Position numbers and translations under genes: made by a program
Shown: positions 19,801 to 26,235 of the stretch, piece after piece
Numbering within the stretch: the first letter of the stretch is position 1
Layout: each line of letters opens with the position of its first letter
Notes under the pieces: generated by a model
Database searches by the model: none
Seen by the model: only the letters and a program-made list of their open reading frames with translations
Told to the model about the DNA's origin: nothing
Source of the DNA: Marinobacter sediminum
GTDB taxonomy: Bacteria; Pseudomonadota; Gammaproteobacteria; Pseudomonadales; Oleiphilaceae
NCBI RefSeq assembly: GCF_016820575.1
Contig: NZ_JAEMQH010000001.1
Location: forward strand, 1,054,001-1,118,000
Length of the DNA stretch: 64,000 bases
Direction of reading: 5' to 3'

Positions 19801-21896
19801 GTATCGCCGGAGATCAGTGGCACGTCGTCAACCGCATCCAGAACGGTGCCAGCCGGAGCATTTCCTTCCAAGCCATTGCCATTGCGGTCTTCTGAACTCG
19901 CGTTCACGGTCAGTGGACCATCGACCAGGTCAACGCCATCAGCGGTGGTCAGGGCAATGCCATCAACATCGTAAGAACCGTCGTCAGCCACGATGCCGGT
20001 GGTCGCGACCACGTTACCGGCCGCATCGGTGATTGTCAGATTCACAGTCTCGCCTGATGCCACATCGGTGGTGGAGCCAGACAGATCGATGGTGCGGTTG
20101 GCGTTATCGACATCATCCACCACCACGGTCAGGACGCTGTTGGTGGCATCCAGTACCGTGCCAGCCGGCGCGTCGTCGGCGAGGCTATTACCATTGCGGT
20201 CTTCGGTGCCAGCGTTCACGGTCAGCGGGCCATCGACCAGGGCCGTGCCATCGTCGGTGATCAGTGAAATGTCATCAACATCGAAGCTGCCGTCGTCGGC
20301 TACGGTGCCAGTGGTCTCGACCACGTTACCGGCCGCATCGGTGATGGTCAGGTTCACAGTCTCGCCTGGCGCCACGTCGGTGGTGCTGCCTGACAGATCG
20401 ATGGTGCGGCTGTCGTTGTCGACCTCATCAACAACGACAGTAAGGGTACTGCCTGCAGCGTCCAGCACGGTTCCGGCTGGTGCATTCTCGTCGAGGCTGT
20501 TGCCATTACGGTCTTCGGTGCCAGCGTTCACCGTCAGCGGGCCATCGACCAGCACCGTGCCGTCGTCATTCACCAGTGAAATGTCGTCGATATCAAAGGT
20601 GCCGTCATCGGCTACGGTGCCGGTGGTGGTCACTGTGTTACCGACAGCATCAGTGATAGTCACGTTTACGATTTCACCCGGCGCCACATCGGTGGTGGTG
20701 CCAGACAAATCAATCGTGAGGTTGGTGTTGTCCACGGAATCGACGATTACGGACAGGGCTCCGTCTGTGGCATCCAGTACCGTGCCAGCCGGCGCCTCGT
20801 CGGACAGGCTATTGCCATTGCGGTCGGTAGCGCTGGCCGTTACGTTCAGTGGGCCGTCCACAAGGCTGGAAATATTGATGCCGTCAATGCTGTAGGAGCC
20901 ATCTTCGATAACATCGGCGCTTGCGGTAACTACATTGCCGGCGGCGTCTGTAATGGCAAGATTAACGGTGTCGCCGGGCGCCACGTCGCTGCTGGTGCCG
21001 AAAAGGTTGATGGTTTGCAGGGCATTGTTGATGGCATCCACAGCCACGGTCAGATCGCCAGCAATCGCATCAAGCGTCCCGTTGGCGAGATCAGATAACT
21101 CAATACCGTTCGGATCCGTTGCTGTTGCTTGGGCCGAGAACGGGCCATCAATCAGGCCTGAGACGTCAGCAAAGGTTGCCGTGAAAGAACCGTCTGGTCC
21201 GGTTAGCACTTCCTGGGTCAGTGTGTTGCCGGCCTGGTCGGTGATGGTCACCAGTACCGGGGTGCCCTCGGGCATGCCTGAACTGCCACCCTGTACTTGA
21301 ACGGAGGAGGATTGCAGCGAGCCACCTTCAACGCTGTTGATAAAGATAGCGCTGCGTGGGCTTTCTGAGCCGGCATCCGTTACCGCCGGCTGCTGGTTGC
21401 TGTCGTCAGCGAAAAAGCCGGATTCGAGTCCATTGTCTGCAACCTGGGCATTGAAGGAGTAGGGCGTAAATTCAAGATCCAGCCCGGCGGGATCGATGTT
21501 TTCGACAATCCGGGCGAGACGCACGGAGCTACTGCCGCCAGCGCTGCCACCTTCGAGACCGGCTGCCGGCGCTTCGGCATCTTCTATGGCGCCGCCAAGG
21601 GCTTCTTCAATAGAGGCCAGTGCCGCGGCTACACTGTCATCTTCGACGACGGTGTCTTGTTGGCTGGCGACAAAGTCACTGGCCATCTCGGCGCTGGCCA
21701 GAATGGTCACACCTCCGCCGAACGCGACGGTCTCGCCGTAGCCGAAGTCCAGAACAATCTGGGCATTCTCTGCTGTTATAAGGCGTTCGCCTGCCATGAG
21801 CGCATCGCCGGCTTCGAGTGGGCGACGGGTTCCATCCGGTGCTTCCGCCCAAGCTTCTCCGGAGATATTGGCAACTACTGCGACGGTTGTGCTCAT
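10830..21896 (-). CDS. lapA: Giant LapA-type RTX/VCBS repeat adhesin
   Basis: A 3688-residue type I secreted surface adhesin. In order: an N-terminal retention module (residues 1-105) followed by PAAG at 110-113, which fits the LapG di-alanine cleavage consensus; a linker; four Ig-like units (276-686); a VCBS-like unit; ten near-identical 104-residue VCBS units (792-1831) plus a diverged eleventh; ten 94-residue cadherin-like units (1936-2875) rich in DTDVDGD calcium motifs; a PA14-like domain (about 2885-3060, GLFGEYF...), which in other adhesins binds sugars; a further cadherin-like unit; an extender region; RTX nonapeptides (about 3482-3580, GGSGNDxL); and an acidic C-terminal secretion end. 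Divergent secretion genes and lapD/lapG lie next to it. In the Lap model, LapG cuts the N-terminal anchor when c-di-GMP falls, releasing the adhesin. Confidence 0.95.
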   Translation of the reverse strand: MSTTVAVVANISGEAWAEAPDGTRRPLEAGDALMAGERLITAENAQIVLDFGYGETVAFGGGVTILASAEMASDFVASQQDTVVEDDSVAAALASIEEALGGAIEDAEAPAAGLEGGSAGGSSSVRLARIVENIDPAGLDLEFTPYSFNAQVADNGLESGFFADDSNQQPAVTDAGSESPRSAIFINSVEGGSLQSSSVQVQGGSSGMPEGTPVLVTITDQAGNTLTQEVLTGPDGSFTATFADVSGLIDGPFSAQATATDPNGIELSDLANGTLDAIAGDLTVAVDAINNALQTINLFGTSSDVAPGDTVNLAITDAAGNVVTASADVIEDGSYSIDGINISSLVDGPLNVTASATDRNGNSLSDEAPAGTVLDATDGALSVIVDSVDNTNLTIDLSGTTTDVAPGEIVNVTITDAVGNTVTTTGTVADDGTFDIDDISLVNDDGTVLVDGPLTVNAGTEDRNGNSLDENAPAGTVLDAAGSTLTVVVDEVDNDSRTIDLSGSTTDVAPGETVNLTITDAAGNVVETTGTVADDGSFDVDDISLITDDGTALVDGPLTVNAGTEDRNGNSLADDAPAGTVLDATNSVLTVVVDDVDNANRTIDLSGSTTDVASGETVNLTITDAAGNVVATTGIVADDGSYDVDGIALTTADGVDLVDGPLTVNASSEDRNGNGLEGNAPAGTVLDAVDDVPLISGDTTGLITEDAADTLVASGELNAIGGDAGENLFAAETLNGVYGNLVVGENGAWTYSADNSQPVIQGLAAGQTLTETFTVTNADGVTTVPVTITIDGANDVAAITVTPADIAPAVTEDDAANNTATGTVNVTDTDAGQSTLANSTAEFGTVTVDDRGNWTYTLDNGLEAVQALAEGQTLTDTITFTSEDGTTVTQDIVINGANDVAAITVTPADIAPAVTEDDAANNTATGTVNVSDADAGQSTLASSTAEFGTVTVNENGTWTYTLDNSLEAVQALAAGQTLTDTITFTSEDGTTVTQDVVINGANDVAAITVTPADIAPAVTEDDAANNVVTGTVNVTDADAGQSTLASSTAEFGTVTVDDNGNWTYTLDNGLDAVQALASGQTMTDTITFTSDDGTTVTQDVVINGANDAAAITVTPADIAPAVTEDDAANNTATGTVNVTDTDAGQSTLASSTAEFGTVTVDDRGNWTYTLDNSLDAVQALAEGQTLTDTITFTSSDGTTVTQDIVINGANDAAAITVTPADIAPAVTEDDAANNTVTGTVNVTDADAGQSTLASSTADYGTVTVDDNGTWTYTLDNSLDAVQALAEGQTLTDTITFTSSDGTTVTQDIVINGANDAAAITVTPADIAPAVTEDDAANNTATGTVNVTDADTGQATLASSTADYGTVTVDDNGNWTYTLDNGLEAVQALAAGQTLTDTITFTSNDGTTVTQDVVINGANDAAAITVTPSELEPAVTEDDAANNTATGTVNVTDADAGQSTLASSTAEFGTVTVDDNGNWTYTLDNGLDAVQALASGQTMTDTITFTSADGTTVTQDVVINGANDAAAITVTPADIAPAVTEDDAANNTATGTVNVTDADAGQSTLASSSAEFGTVTVDDRGTWTYTLDNGLDAVQALAAGDTLTDTITFTSDDGTTVTQDVVINGANDAAAITVTPADIAPAVTEDDAANNTATGTVNVTDADAGQSTLASSSAEFGTVTVDDRGTWTYTLDNGLDAVQALAAGDTLTDTITFTSDDGTTVTQDIVINGANDVAAITVTPADIAPAVTEDDAANNTATGTVNVTDADAGQNTLASSTAEFGTVTVDNDGNWTYTLDNGLDAVQALAAGDTLTDTITFTSNDGTTVTQDILINGADDSAAIVVTATDTTVTEDDAANNTANGTVTVLEAGADQGTLTSSTAKFGTVTVNNIGNWIYELDNSDAAVQALKAGETMTDTITFTSDDGTTKTQTITITGSNDAPIANNDRVLTTDEDTVLSNINVLGNDTDVDGDTLSVTAASAANGTVTINDDGTLNYTPNTNFNGDDSITYTVSDGNGGTDTATVAVTVNAVNDAPVANEDGVFSTDEDTALANINVLGNDTDVDGDDLTVTAASAANGTVTINDDGTLNYTPNTNFNGDDSITYTVSDGNGGTDTATVAVTVNAVNDAPVANDDGVFSTDEDTALTNLNVLGNDTDVDGDDLTVTAATAANGTVTINDDGTLNYTPNENFAGKDSITYTVNDGNGGEDTATVAVTVNSVNDAPVANDDGVFSTDEDTALTNINVLGNDTDVDGDDLTVTAATAANGTVTINDDGTLNYTPNENFAGKDSITYTVNDGNGGTDTATVAVTVNAVNDAPVANDDGVFTTDEDTALANLNVLGNDTDVDGDDLTVTAASAANGTVTINDDGTLNYTPNENYSGDDSITYTVSDGNGGEDTATVAITVNAVNDAPVANDDGVFTTDEDTALANINVLGNDTDVDGDTLSVTAASAANGTVTINDDGTLNYTPNTNFNGDDSITYTVSDGNGGTDTATVAVTVNAVNDAPVANDDGVFSTDEDTALTNLNVLGNDTDVDGDDLTVTAATAANGTVTINDDGTLNYTPNENFAGKDSITYTVNDGNGGTDTATVAVTVNAVNDAPVANDDGVFTTDEDTALTNINVLGNDTDVDGNTLTVTSASAANGTVTINDDGTLNYEPSANFNGDDSITYTVSDGNGGEDTATVVVTVSAVNDAPVATDDGVFTTDEDTALTNINVLGNDTDVDGDTLTVTAASATNGTVTINADGTLNYTPNANFNGDDSITYTVNDGNGGEDTATVAITVNAVNDAPVANDDGVFTTDEDTALTNINVLGNDTDVDGDTLTVTAASATNGTVTINDDGTLNYTPNENYSGDDSISYTVSDGNGGEDTATVAITVNAVNDAPEATDDTYTVNTISGLFGEYFAYNQGSDQDGQNLENLSIVEAFIASNTADATFIGSQIDYGTITNDLGGNEKLQEFLGNDSDSLSNDPENSSDAIIRMTGELDLAPGTYQFKVTADDGYSIRVNGEVVAEFKNKQSTNTQEGKEFELTGDGPHSVEIIYWDQGGAARLEVSLRPKNGEWEIFGSQQASYLVTNDTLTVDENQALVINSETLLKNDSDPDGDDLVIQGVQNASNGTVTLDNSGNVVFTPAPYFSGEASFSYTVSDGQGGTDTATVTVNVRPVANAPELSVSDITAVQSGATVISTGSKDLPVDPTAFDLGSGTSRADLEQELGVESGYLNQFDPDVMVDDGNGGQEPFDEGNVRVIDGKISSSTQTLTEGMDISWDYTFINGEELKSEVERGFNDLVVLVVTKPDGQKESILVDSSEQKFPAQISDGTFSYSAAETGTYQFQWLVLNGGDPYKDSSLTLSAPTVEATDLDGSYGTPIALDINAALTDQDGSERLEIVISNVPEGAALNAGNKNSSGDWVLSAAELNNLQLLPQAGFSGDIDLTVTATSTEMATGERQSVSETFTVNVEQSGDQPFADQYDNSQQVTEEGQDLDGTSGNDFLVGGSGDNQLKGESGNDFLVGAGGKDKLEGGSGNDLLNGGTGNDEIYGEDGNDYLIGSWGHDKLEGGSGNDVLVGGIGNDELKGGHGADVFAWELGDQYTNDNGLAEDVVKDFEVSEGDQLDLSDLLQDASTSDLSSYLVAEKEGNDTVLYLNKDGELSGTKGEDSYNAQQSITLDKVSMGDQTSDEFIKNLMDSGHIKIE
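11160..11451 (-). repeat. RTX nonapeptide repeats of the adhesin
   Basis: About eight tandem glycine/aspartate nonapeptides of the GGxGxDxLx type, grouped in pairs (GNDFLVGGSG, GNDLLNGGTG, GNDVLVGGIG and others). In type I substrates such repeats bind calcium outside the cell and drive folding after secretion from the C-terminus. Confidence 0.9.
13272..16091 (-). repeat. Ten tandem 282-bp cadherin-like repeats
   Basis: Ten uninterrupted 94-codon units, each starting NDAPVAN and containing TDEDTAL, VLGNDTDVDGD and NYTPN. The period is exactly 282 bp throughout. Units differ by a handful of substitutions and alternate in type (NFNGDDS, NFAGKDS, NYSGDDS), suggesting past block duplications. Confidence 0.95.
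16404..19523 (-). repeat. Ten tandem 312-bp VCBS repeats
   Basis: Ten uninterrupted 104-codon units beginning GANDxAAITVTP and ending TVTQDxVIN. The period is exactly 312 bp. Two neighbouring units share a block of roughly 250 identical bases (about 16741-16990 and 17053-17302), which points to recent duplication or gene conversion. Confidence 0.95.
19839..21071 (-). repeat. Four Ig-like repeats of the adhesin
   Basis: Four units of 99, 104, 104 and 104 codons, each with SGSTTDVAPGETVN, a DGP-LTVNA strand and the end DRNGNSL...APAGTVL. They are less alike than the VCBS and cadherin-like arrays. The N-terminal unit is most diverged, and a further related half-unit precedes it. Confidence 0.85.
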
Positions 21897-22197
21897 GGCA
21901 TGCCTCTTATGACAAAAATTAACTAACAGAAAGTTTTTTGAACTTTTTAGACTTAGCCTACGTTATAGTCCGGGCAGATAGTTGCATACCGTACCGAAGT
22001 ACAGGTTGGGCCGGTTTATCGTCATGAAATGTAAATGCTTGTAAAATCCGGCGAGTTCGGTGCCAGTTCGCCGATGATTCGACTTGTCGGTGGCACGTTC
22101 CTTTAGTGTTTAGATAGAGTGCATCTTTTGAGGGCATGTCTGCGTAAGGGAAGCGTTATTTAGACAGTAGTGAGCTCGAACGAATGGGAGAGTCGAT
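21897..22197. promoter_or_regulatory. Divergent promoter region between adhesin and its secretion operon
   Basis: This 301-bp region has no gene. It must hold the promoters of both the leftward adhesin gene and the rightward TolC-LapB-LapC operon. Next to the adhesin it is A/T-rich. At 22060-22096 an imperfect stem-loop is framed by GTGCCA and TGGCAC, with CCGA/TCGG inside. I could not assign promoter elements or a regulator box with confidence. Confidence 0.5.
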
Positions 22198-24078
22198 TTG
22201 TCAATTATTAAAAATGTAATCCACGCAGGGTCTGCCGTTGCTTTTACTGCCCTGTCGCTGGCGGCGCCGTTGGCGGCCCAAGCCAACACCAATACAGACC
22301 TGGTTAATGCCGTTAGCCGGGCCATTGAGACCAACCCGGAAGTGCGGGCCAGTTGGCACCAGTTCTTGGAGTCCGGTCATGATACCGACAGCGCGTTTGG
22401 CGGCTACCTTCCATCCGTGGACGCCAATGCCCGATACGGTCTGGAGCATCGAAACTATGGGCCGGTTGATGAGTTCGACGGTTACGACGGGCAGATTTCT
22501 GTAACCCAGATGCTTTACGACGGCTTCCAGACCAGCAGCTCTGTTGATCGCTTGGAAGAAGAGCAGCTGGTCAGCTACTACCAGCTGCTAGGTGCGATTG
22601 AAGATACTTCGCTGGAGGCCCTGCGAGCATACCTGGATGTTCAGCGGCAGCGTGAATTGCTGGAGTTGGCCCAGAACAATCTGGATGCCCACCAGGAGGT
22701 GTATGACCAGGTCAGCCAGAGTGCTGCGGCAGGTGTCGCCCGGGCGGCAGACCTTGAGCAAATCAGTGGCCGACTGTCACTGGCCGAATCCAACTTGGTA
22801 GTGGTGGCCAGTAATCTTCATGACGTAAAGGCTCGTTATTTGAGGGTTATCGGCGTGACACCGCCTTCCGGCCTGGAAGAAGTGGAGCTGGGTTCTGAGC
22901 TGGTTCCCATGTCAGTGACCGAGGCGCTGAAAATCGCCTATGAGGGCAACCCGGAGTTCCGCGCTGCACACCGTGATATCGAAGCCGCTGAGGCTAACGT
23001 GGAGGAGAATCGGTCCGGGTATCACCCGAGGCTGGATCTGGTTGCCAGTTACGGTCACCGCTCCTACGACACGTTCGGCTTCGACAATTCGGAAACCGAC
23101 GGCAGAGTTGGTCTGGAGCTCAGCATGAACCTGTACCGCGGTGGCTCAGATAGGGCCCAGGTACGCAGTGCGTTTGAGCGGGTGAATGTCGCTAAAGACC
23201 TGCGGGACAAAGCTTGTGTTGATATCCGTCAGGAGCTGCAGATTGCCTATAATAATGTCGGTAACCTGGAAGGTCAGATCCCCATCCTGAATAACCATCG
23301 TTTGTCGTCTGCTCGTGTCCGCACAGCCTACAAGGACCAATTCGATATCGGTGAGCGCACTCTGCTGGATGTTCTGGATGCGGAGAACGAATACTTTGAT
23401 GCCAGCCGTGCCTATGTAAATGCCATCTACGACCGGAAACTCGCAGTGGCCCGGGTCCAGGCTGGTATGGGACATCTGGTGTCATCGCTGGGCCTGGTTC
23501 GTGACGGGCTGCCGACACTCGAAGAGCTGGGGGCTGAGCCGCTGACGATTACGGATGGCGTATGCCCTGCGATAGAGCTCAATGGCTCGCTTGACCTGTT
23601 GCAGGATGTCGATGGCGACGGTGTTCGGAATTACCGGGATGAATGTTCCAATACCCCTCAGGGTGTCCGGGTGAATGCGCGAGGGTGTGCGCTTGAAAGT
23701 CCGCCCAAGGTAATAAAGACTTCGGTGATTGAGTTCGCCAATGATTCATCTCGCATTGAAGCCGACAGCACAGCGTCTCTGGCGAGTGTGGCTCAGGTGT
23801 TGAATCAGACGCCGGGCTCTTCGGTAGTCATTGTAGGGCATGCCTCTAAATCGGGAGCGCCTGCGTATAACCAGGAACTGTCCGTTCGGCGCGCCGAGGC
23901 GGTAGCGGAACGCCTGGAAAGCACCTATGGTATTGGCCGAGACAGGATCACTGTGCAAGGGCAGGGCTTCTATCAGCCTCGCTTCACAGCTAATGCTGAG
24001 GCGGCCGTAAACGCTAATCGCCGGGCCGTCATCCAGATCATTGCTCCGGGTTCCGTTAACAACGGGGTGCAGAACTAA
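22198..24078 (+). CDS. lapE: TolC-type outer-membrane efflux protein fused to an OmpA-like domain
   Basis: A 626-residue protein with a signal peptide (cleaved near AAPLAAQA). Residues about 35-440 form two TolC-type outer-membrane efflux repeats with long helices, the channel of a type I secretion system. Residues about 468-500 are an acidic TSP3-like linker (DVDGDGVRNYRDEC). Residues about 505-620 are an OmpA C-terminal domain with the peptidoglycan-binding motif NQELSVRRAEAVAERL. The start is TTG, preceded by GGGAG at good spacing; the first in-frame ATG lies far inside the TolC domain and would delete the signal peptide. The fusion would anchor the export channel to the cell wall (inference). 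It is the first gene of the adhesin export operon. Confidence 0.9.
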   Translation: MSIIKNVIHAGSAVAFTALSLAAPLAAQANTNTDLVNAVSRAIETNPEVRASWHQFLESGHDTDSAFGGYLPSVDANARYGLEHRNYGPVDEFDGYDGQISVTQMLYDGFQTSSSVDRLEEEQLVSYYQLLGAIEDTSLEALRAYLDVQRQRELLELAQNNLDAHQEVYDQVSQSAAAGVARAADLEQISGRLSLAESNLVVVASNLHDVKARYLRVIGVTPPSGLEEVELGSELVPMSVTEALKIAYEGNPEFRAAHRDIEAAEANVEENRSGYHPRLDLVASYGHRSYDTFGFDNSETDGRVGLELSMNLYRGGSDRAQVRSAFERVNVAKDLRDKACVDIRQELQIAYNNVGNLEGQIPILNNHRLSSARVRTAYKDQFDIGERTLLDVLDAENEYFDASRAYVNAIYDRKLAVARVQAGMGHLVSSLGLVRDGLPTLEELGAEPLTITDGVCPAIELNGSLDLLQDVDGDGVRNYRDECSNTPQGVRVNARGCALESPPKVIKTSVIEFANDSSRIEADSTASLASVAQVLNQTPGSSVVIVGHASKSGAPAYNQELSVRRAEAVAERLESTYGIGRDRITVQGQGFYQPRFTANAEAAVNANRRAVIQIIAPGSVNNGVQN

Positions 24079-24099
24079 TCAGGATTAAAAGAGTGATAC

Positions 24100-26235
24100 G
24101 TGGGCAAATCCGAACAAGTGTATGAAGCCGATAGCCTGCTGACCTGCCTGCAAGTTGTGTGCAGATTTCATGGCCAGCAGGCTTCTGCCGAGAGCATTTC
24201 GTTTGGGCTGCCCTTGGAGGAGGGCAAACTTACGCCCTCTACTTTTGGTCGGGCCGCGCAGCGCCTAGGTTTCGCCAGCCAGATTGAAAAACAACGGCTT
24301 GACGCTATCAACCCGGCGCTCCTGCCAGCGATTATTTTGTTGGATGGCGATCGGGCCTGCGTCCTGCATGCCCTGGATGCCGAGCAGGGCACAGCCTCTC
24401 TGATCTACCCACAATTACCGGAATCAGAAACCCAAACGTCGCTCGCTGCGTTATCGGAGCAGTACGCCGGCACCGTGCTGTATTGCCGTCCCAAATTTCA
24501 GTTCGACAAGAGAGCCACGCGCACTCACACCGACCGTAAAGGCCACTGGTTCTGGGGCGTCATCGCCGAAAATCGAAAACTCTACCGTGATATTTGCATT
24601 GCCGCTCTGATGATCAACATCTTTGCGGTTGCTATGCCGCTGTTCGTGATGAACGTCTACGATCGGGTGGTGCCAAATCACGCTACCCACACCCTCTGGG
24701 TATTGGCGATTGGTGTGCTGATTGCCCTGTCTGCGGATCTCATGCTCCGATTGATGCGAGGCTGGTTTATCGATCTCGCGGCCAGTCGGTCAGATGCCAA
24801 GCTGTCCGCCTCCATTATGGAGCGGGTTCTGGGACTCAGTCTTGCCCACCGTCCTCAGTCGGCCGGCGCCTTTGCTGCCAACGTCCAGTCCTTTGAATCT
24901 ATTCGTTCTTTCGTAAGTTCAATGACGGTGGTGGGGCTTGTGGACCTGCCGTTTGTGCTGCTGTTCCTGTTGGTCATTATGCTGATCAGTTGGCCACTTG
25001 GCATACCGGTGATCGTGGGCGCGATCGGTCTCATCATTTATGCCTCCATCGCCCAGCGCAAACTCAGGGAGTTGTCGGACGAAACGATGTCCGCGGGTTC
25101 CCAGCGAAACGCAACGCTCGTCGAGGGTCTTTCGAATCTGGAGTCTGTCAAAAGTTTCGGTGTTGAAAGCCGGATTCAGGCAACTTACGAACGTACGTCG
25201 CTATACATCAGTAACATCAGTGCGCGGCTGAAGTTCATTGCGGCGAGTATTCAAAACGGAGCCCAATGGACGCAGCACATTGTGTCTGTTGCCATCATTG
25301 TTCTTGGGGTCTACCTCATTATAGAAGGGGAGCTGTCTCAAGGCGGTTTGATCGCCGCTTACCTGCTTTCCTCTCGGGCCATGGCTCCGGTCAGTCAGGC
25401 GGCTGGCCTCCTGGGGCAATATCATCAGGCCGCGACAGCACTGCGCACACTGGATGAAATCATGGCGTTGCCACAGGAGCGGACACCCGGCAAGAGCTGG
25501 GTCTCCCGTCCGGTGTTGAATGGCAAGGTTGAATTCCGCGATGTTCAGTTCGAATACCCCGAATCCGGCCAACAGGCGTTAAAGGGGGTGTCCCTCAAAT
25601 TTAACGCCGGCGAGCGGGTTGCCATTCTCGGTAAAAATGGCTCGGGCAAGAGCACGCTCCAGCGCTTGTTGCTGGGCCTGTACTACCCGTCGTCGGGCAC
25701 AGTCAGTGTGGATAACGTGGATTTGCGCCAGCTGGATCCCGCCGAGCTGCGCCGGAACATTGGCTACGTTCCGCAGGACGTTGAGTTGTTCTATGGCAGC
25801 CTTCGGGAAAATATTCTGCTGTCCCGGCCAGTATCAGACGAAGAGTTGCTTCGGGTGGCCGAACTCAGTGGTCTCAACGCCTACGTAAATGCACATCCCG
25901 AGGGTTTCGATCTCCAGATAGGCGAGCGCGGCCAACGTTTGTCCGGGGGGCAGCGCCAGGCCGTGGCTATCGCCCGGGCGATGGTGGGCGATCCACCGAT
26001 CCTGCTCCTCGACGAACCCAGCGGATCGCTGGACCACTCCAGTGAAGAGAATTTCAAGCGCCAGCTTACTCGAGCCGCAGAGGGCAAAACGGTGGTCATG
26101 GTCACTCACCGCACCTCATTGCTGGAGTTGGCTAACCGAATTGTGGTTCTGGATGGCGGACGGGTCGTTGCCGATGGCGCGAAGGAAACGGTCATTGAAG
26201 CGCTGCGTCAGGGCAAAATTCGGGGGGCGTCATGA
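24100..26235 (+). CDS. lapB: Type I secretion ABC transporter LapB
   Basis: A 711-residue inner-membrane ATPase/permease. Residues about 8-130 form a C39-like domain that keeps a Cys (LLTCLQVV) but not a convincing catalytic His, so it is probably a substrate-docking CLD rather than a protease. Membrane spans run from about 163 to 430. The nucleotide-binding domain has Walker A GKNGSGKS (about 509), signature LSGGQRQ (about 615) and Walker B ILLLDEP. It powers export of the giant adhesin. The start is GTG, 21 bases after the lapE stop, and the 3' end overlaps lapC by four bases. Confidence 0.95.
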   Translation: MGKSEQVYEADSLLTCLQVVCRFHGQQASAESISFGLPLEEGKLTPSTFGRAAQRLGFASQIEKQRLDAINPALLPAIILLDGDRACVLHALDAEQGTASLIYPQLPESETQTSLAALSEQYAGTVLYCRPKFQFDKRATRTHTDRKGHWFWGVIAENRKLYRDICIAALMINIFAVAMPLFVMNVYDRVVPNHATHTLWVLAIGVLIALSADLMLRLMRGWFIDLAASRSDAKLSASIMERVLGLSLAHRPQSAGAFAANVQSFESIRSFVSSMTVVGLVDLPFVLLFLLVIMLISWPLGIPVIVGAIGLIIYASIAQRKLRELSDETMSAGSQRNATLVEGLSNLESVKSFGVESRIQATYERTSLYISNISARLKFIAASIQNGAQWTQHIVSVAIIVLGVYLIIEGELSQGGLIAAYLLSSRAMAPVSQAAGLLGQYHQAATALRTLDEIMALPQERTPGKSWVSRPVLNGKVEFRDVQFEYPESGQQALKGVSLKFNAGERVAILGKNGSGKSTLQRLLLGLYYPSSGTVSVDNVDLRQLDPAELRRNIGYVPQDVELFYGSLRENILLSRPVSDEELLRVAELSGLNAYVNAHPEGFDLQIGERGQRLSGGQRQAVAIARAMVGDPPILLLDEPSGSLDHSSEENFKRQLTRAAEGKTVVMVTHRTSLLELANRIVVLDGGRVVADGAKETVIEALRQGKIRGAS

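Noticed and set aside
24100-24490. Possible active C39 peptidase at the N-terminus of LapB
   Set aside because: A Cys is present, but the oxyanion Gln and catalytic His motifs are not convincing. The substrate adhesin has no GG leader and is a C-terminal RTX substrate.
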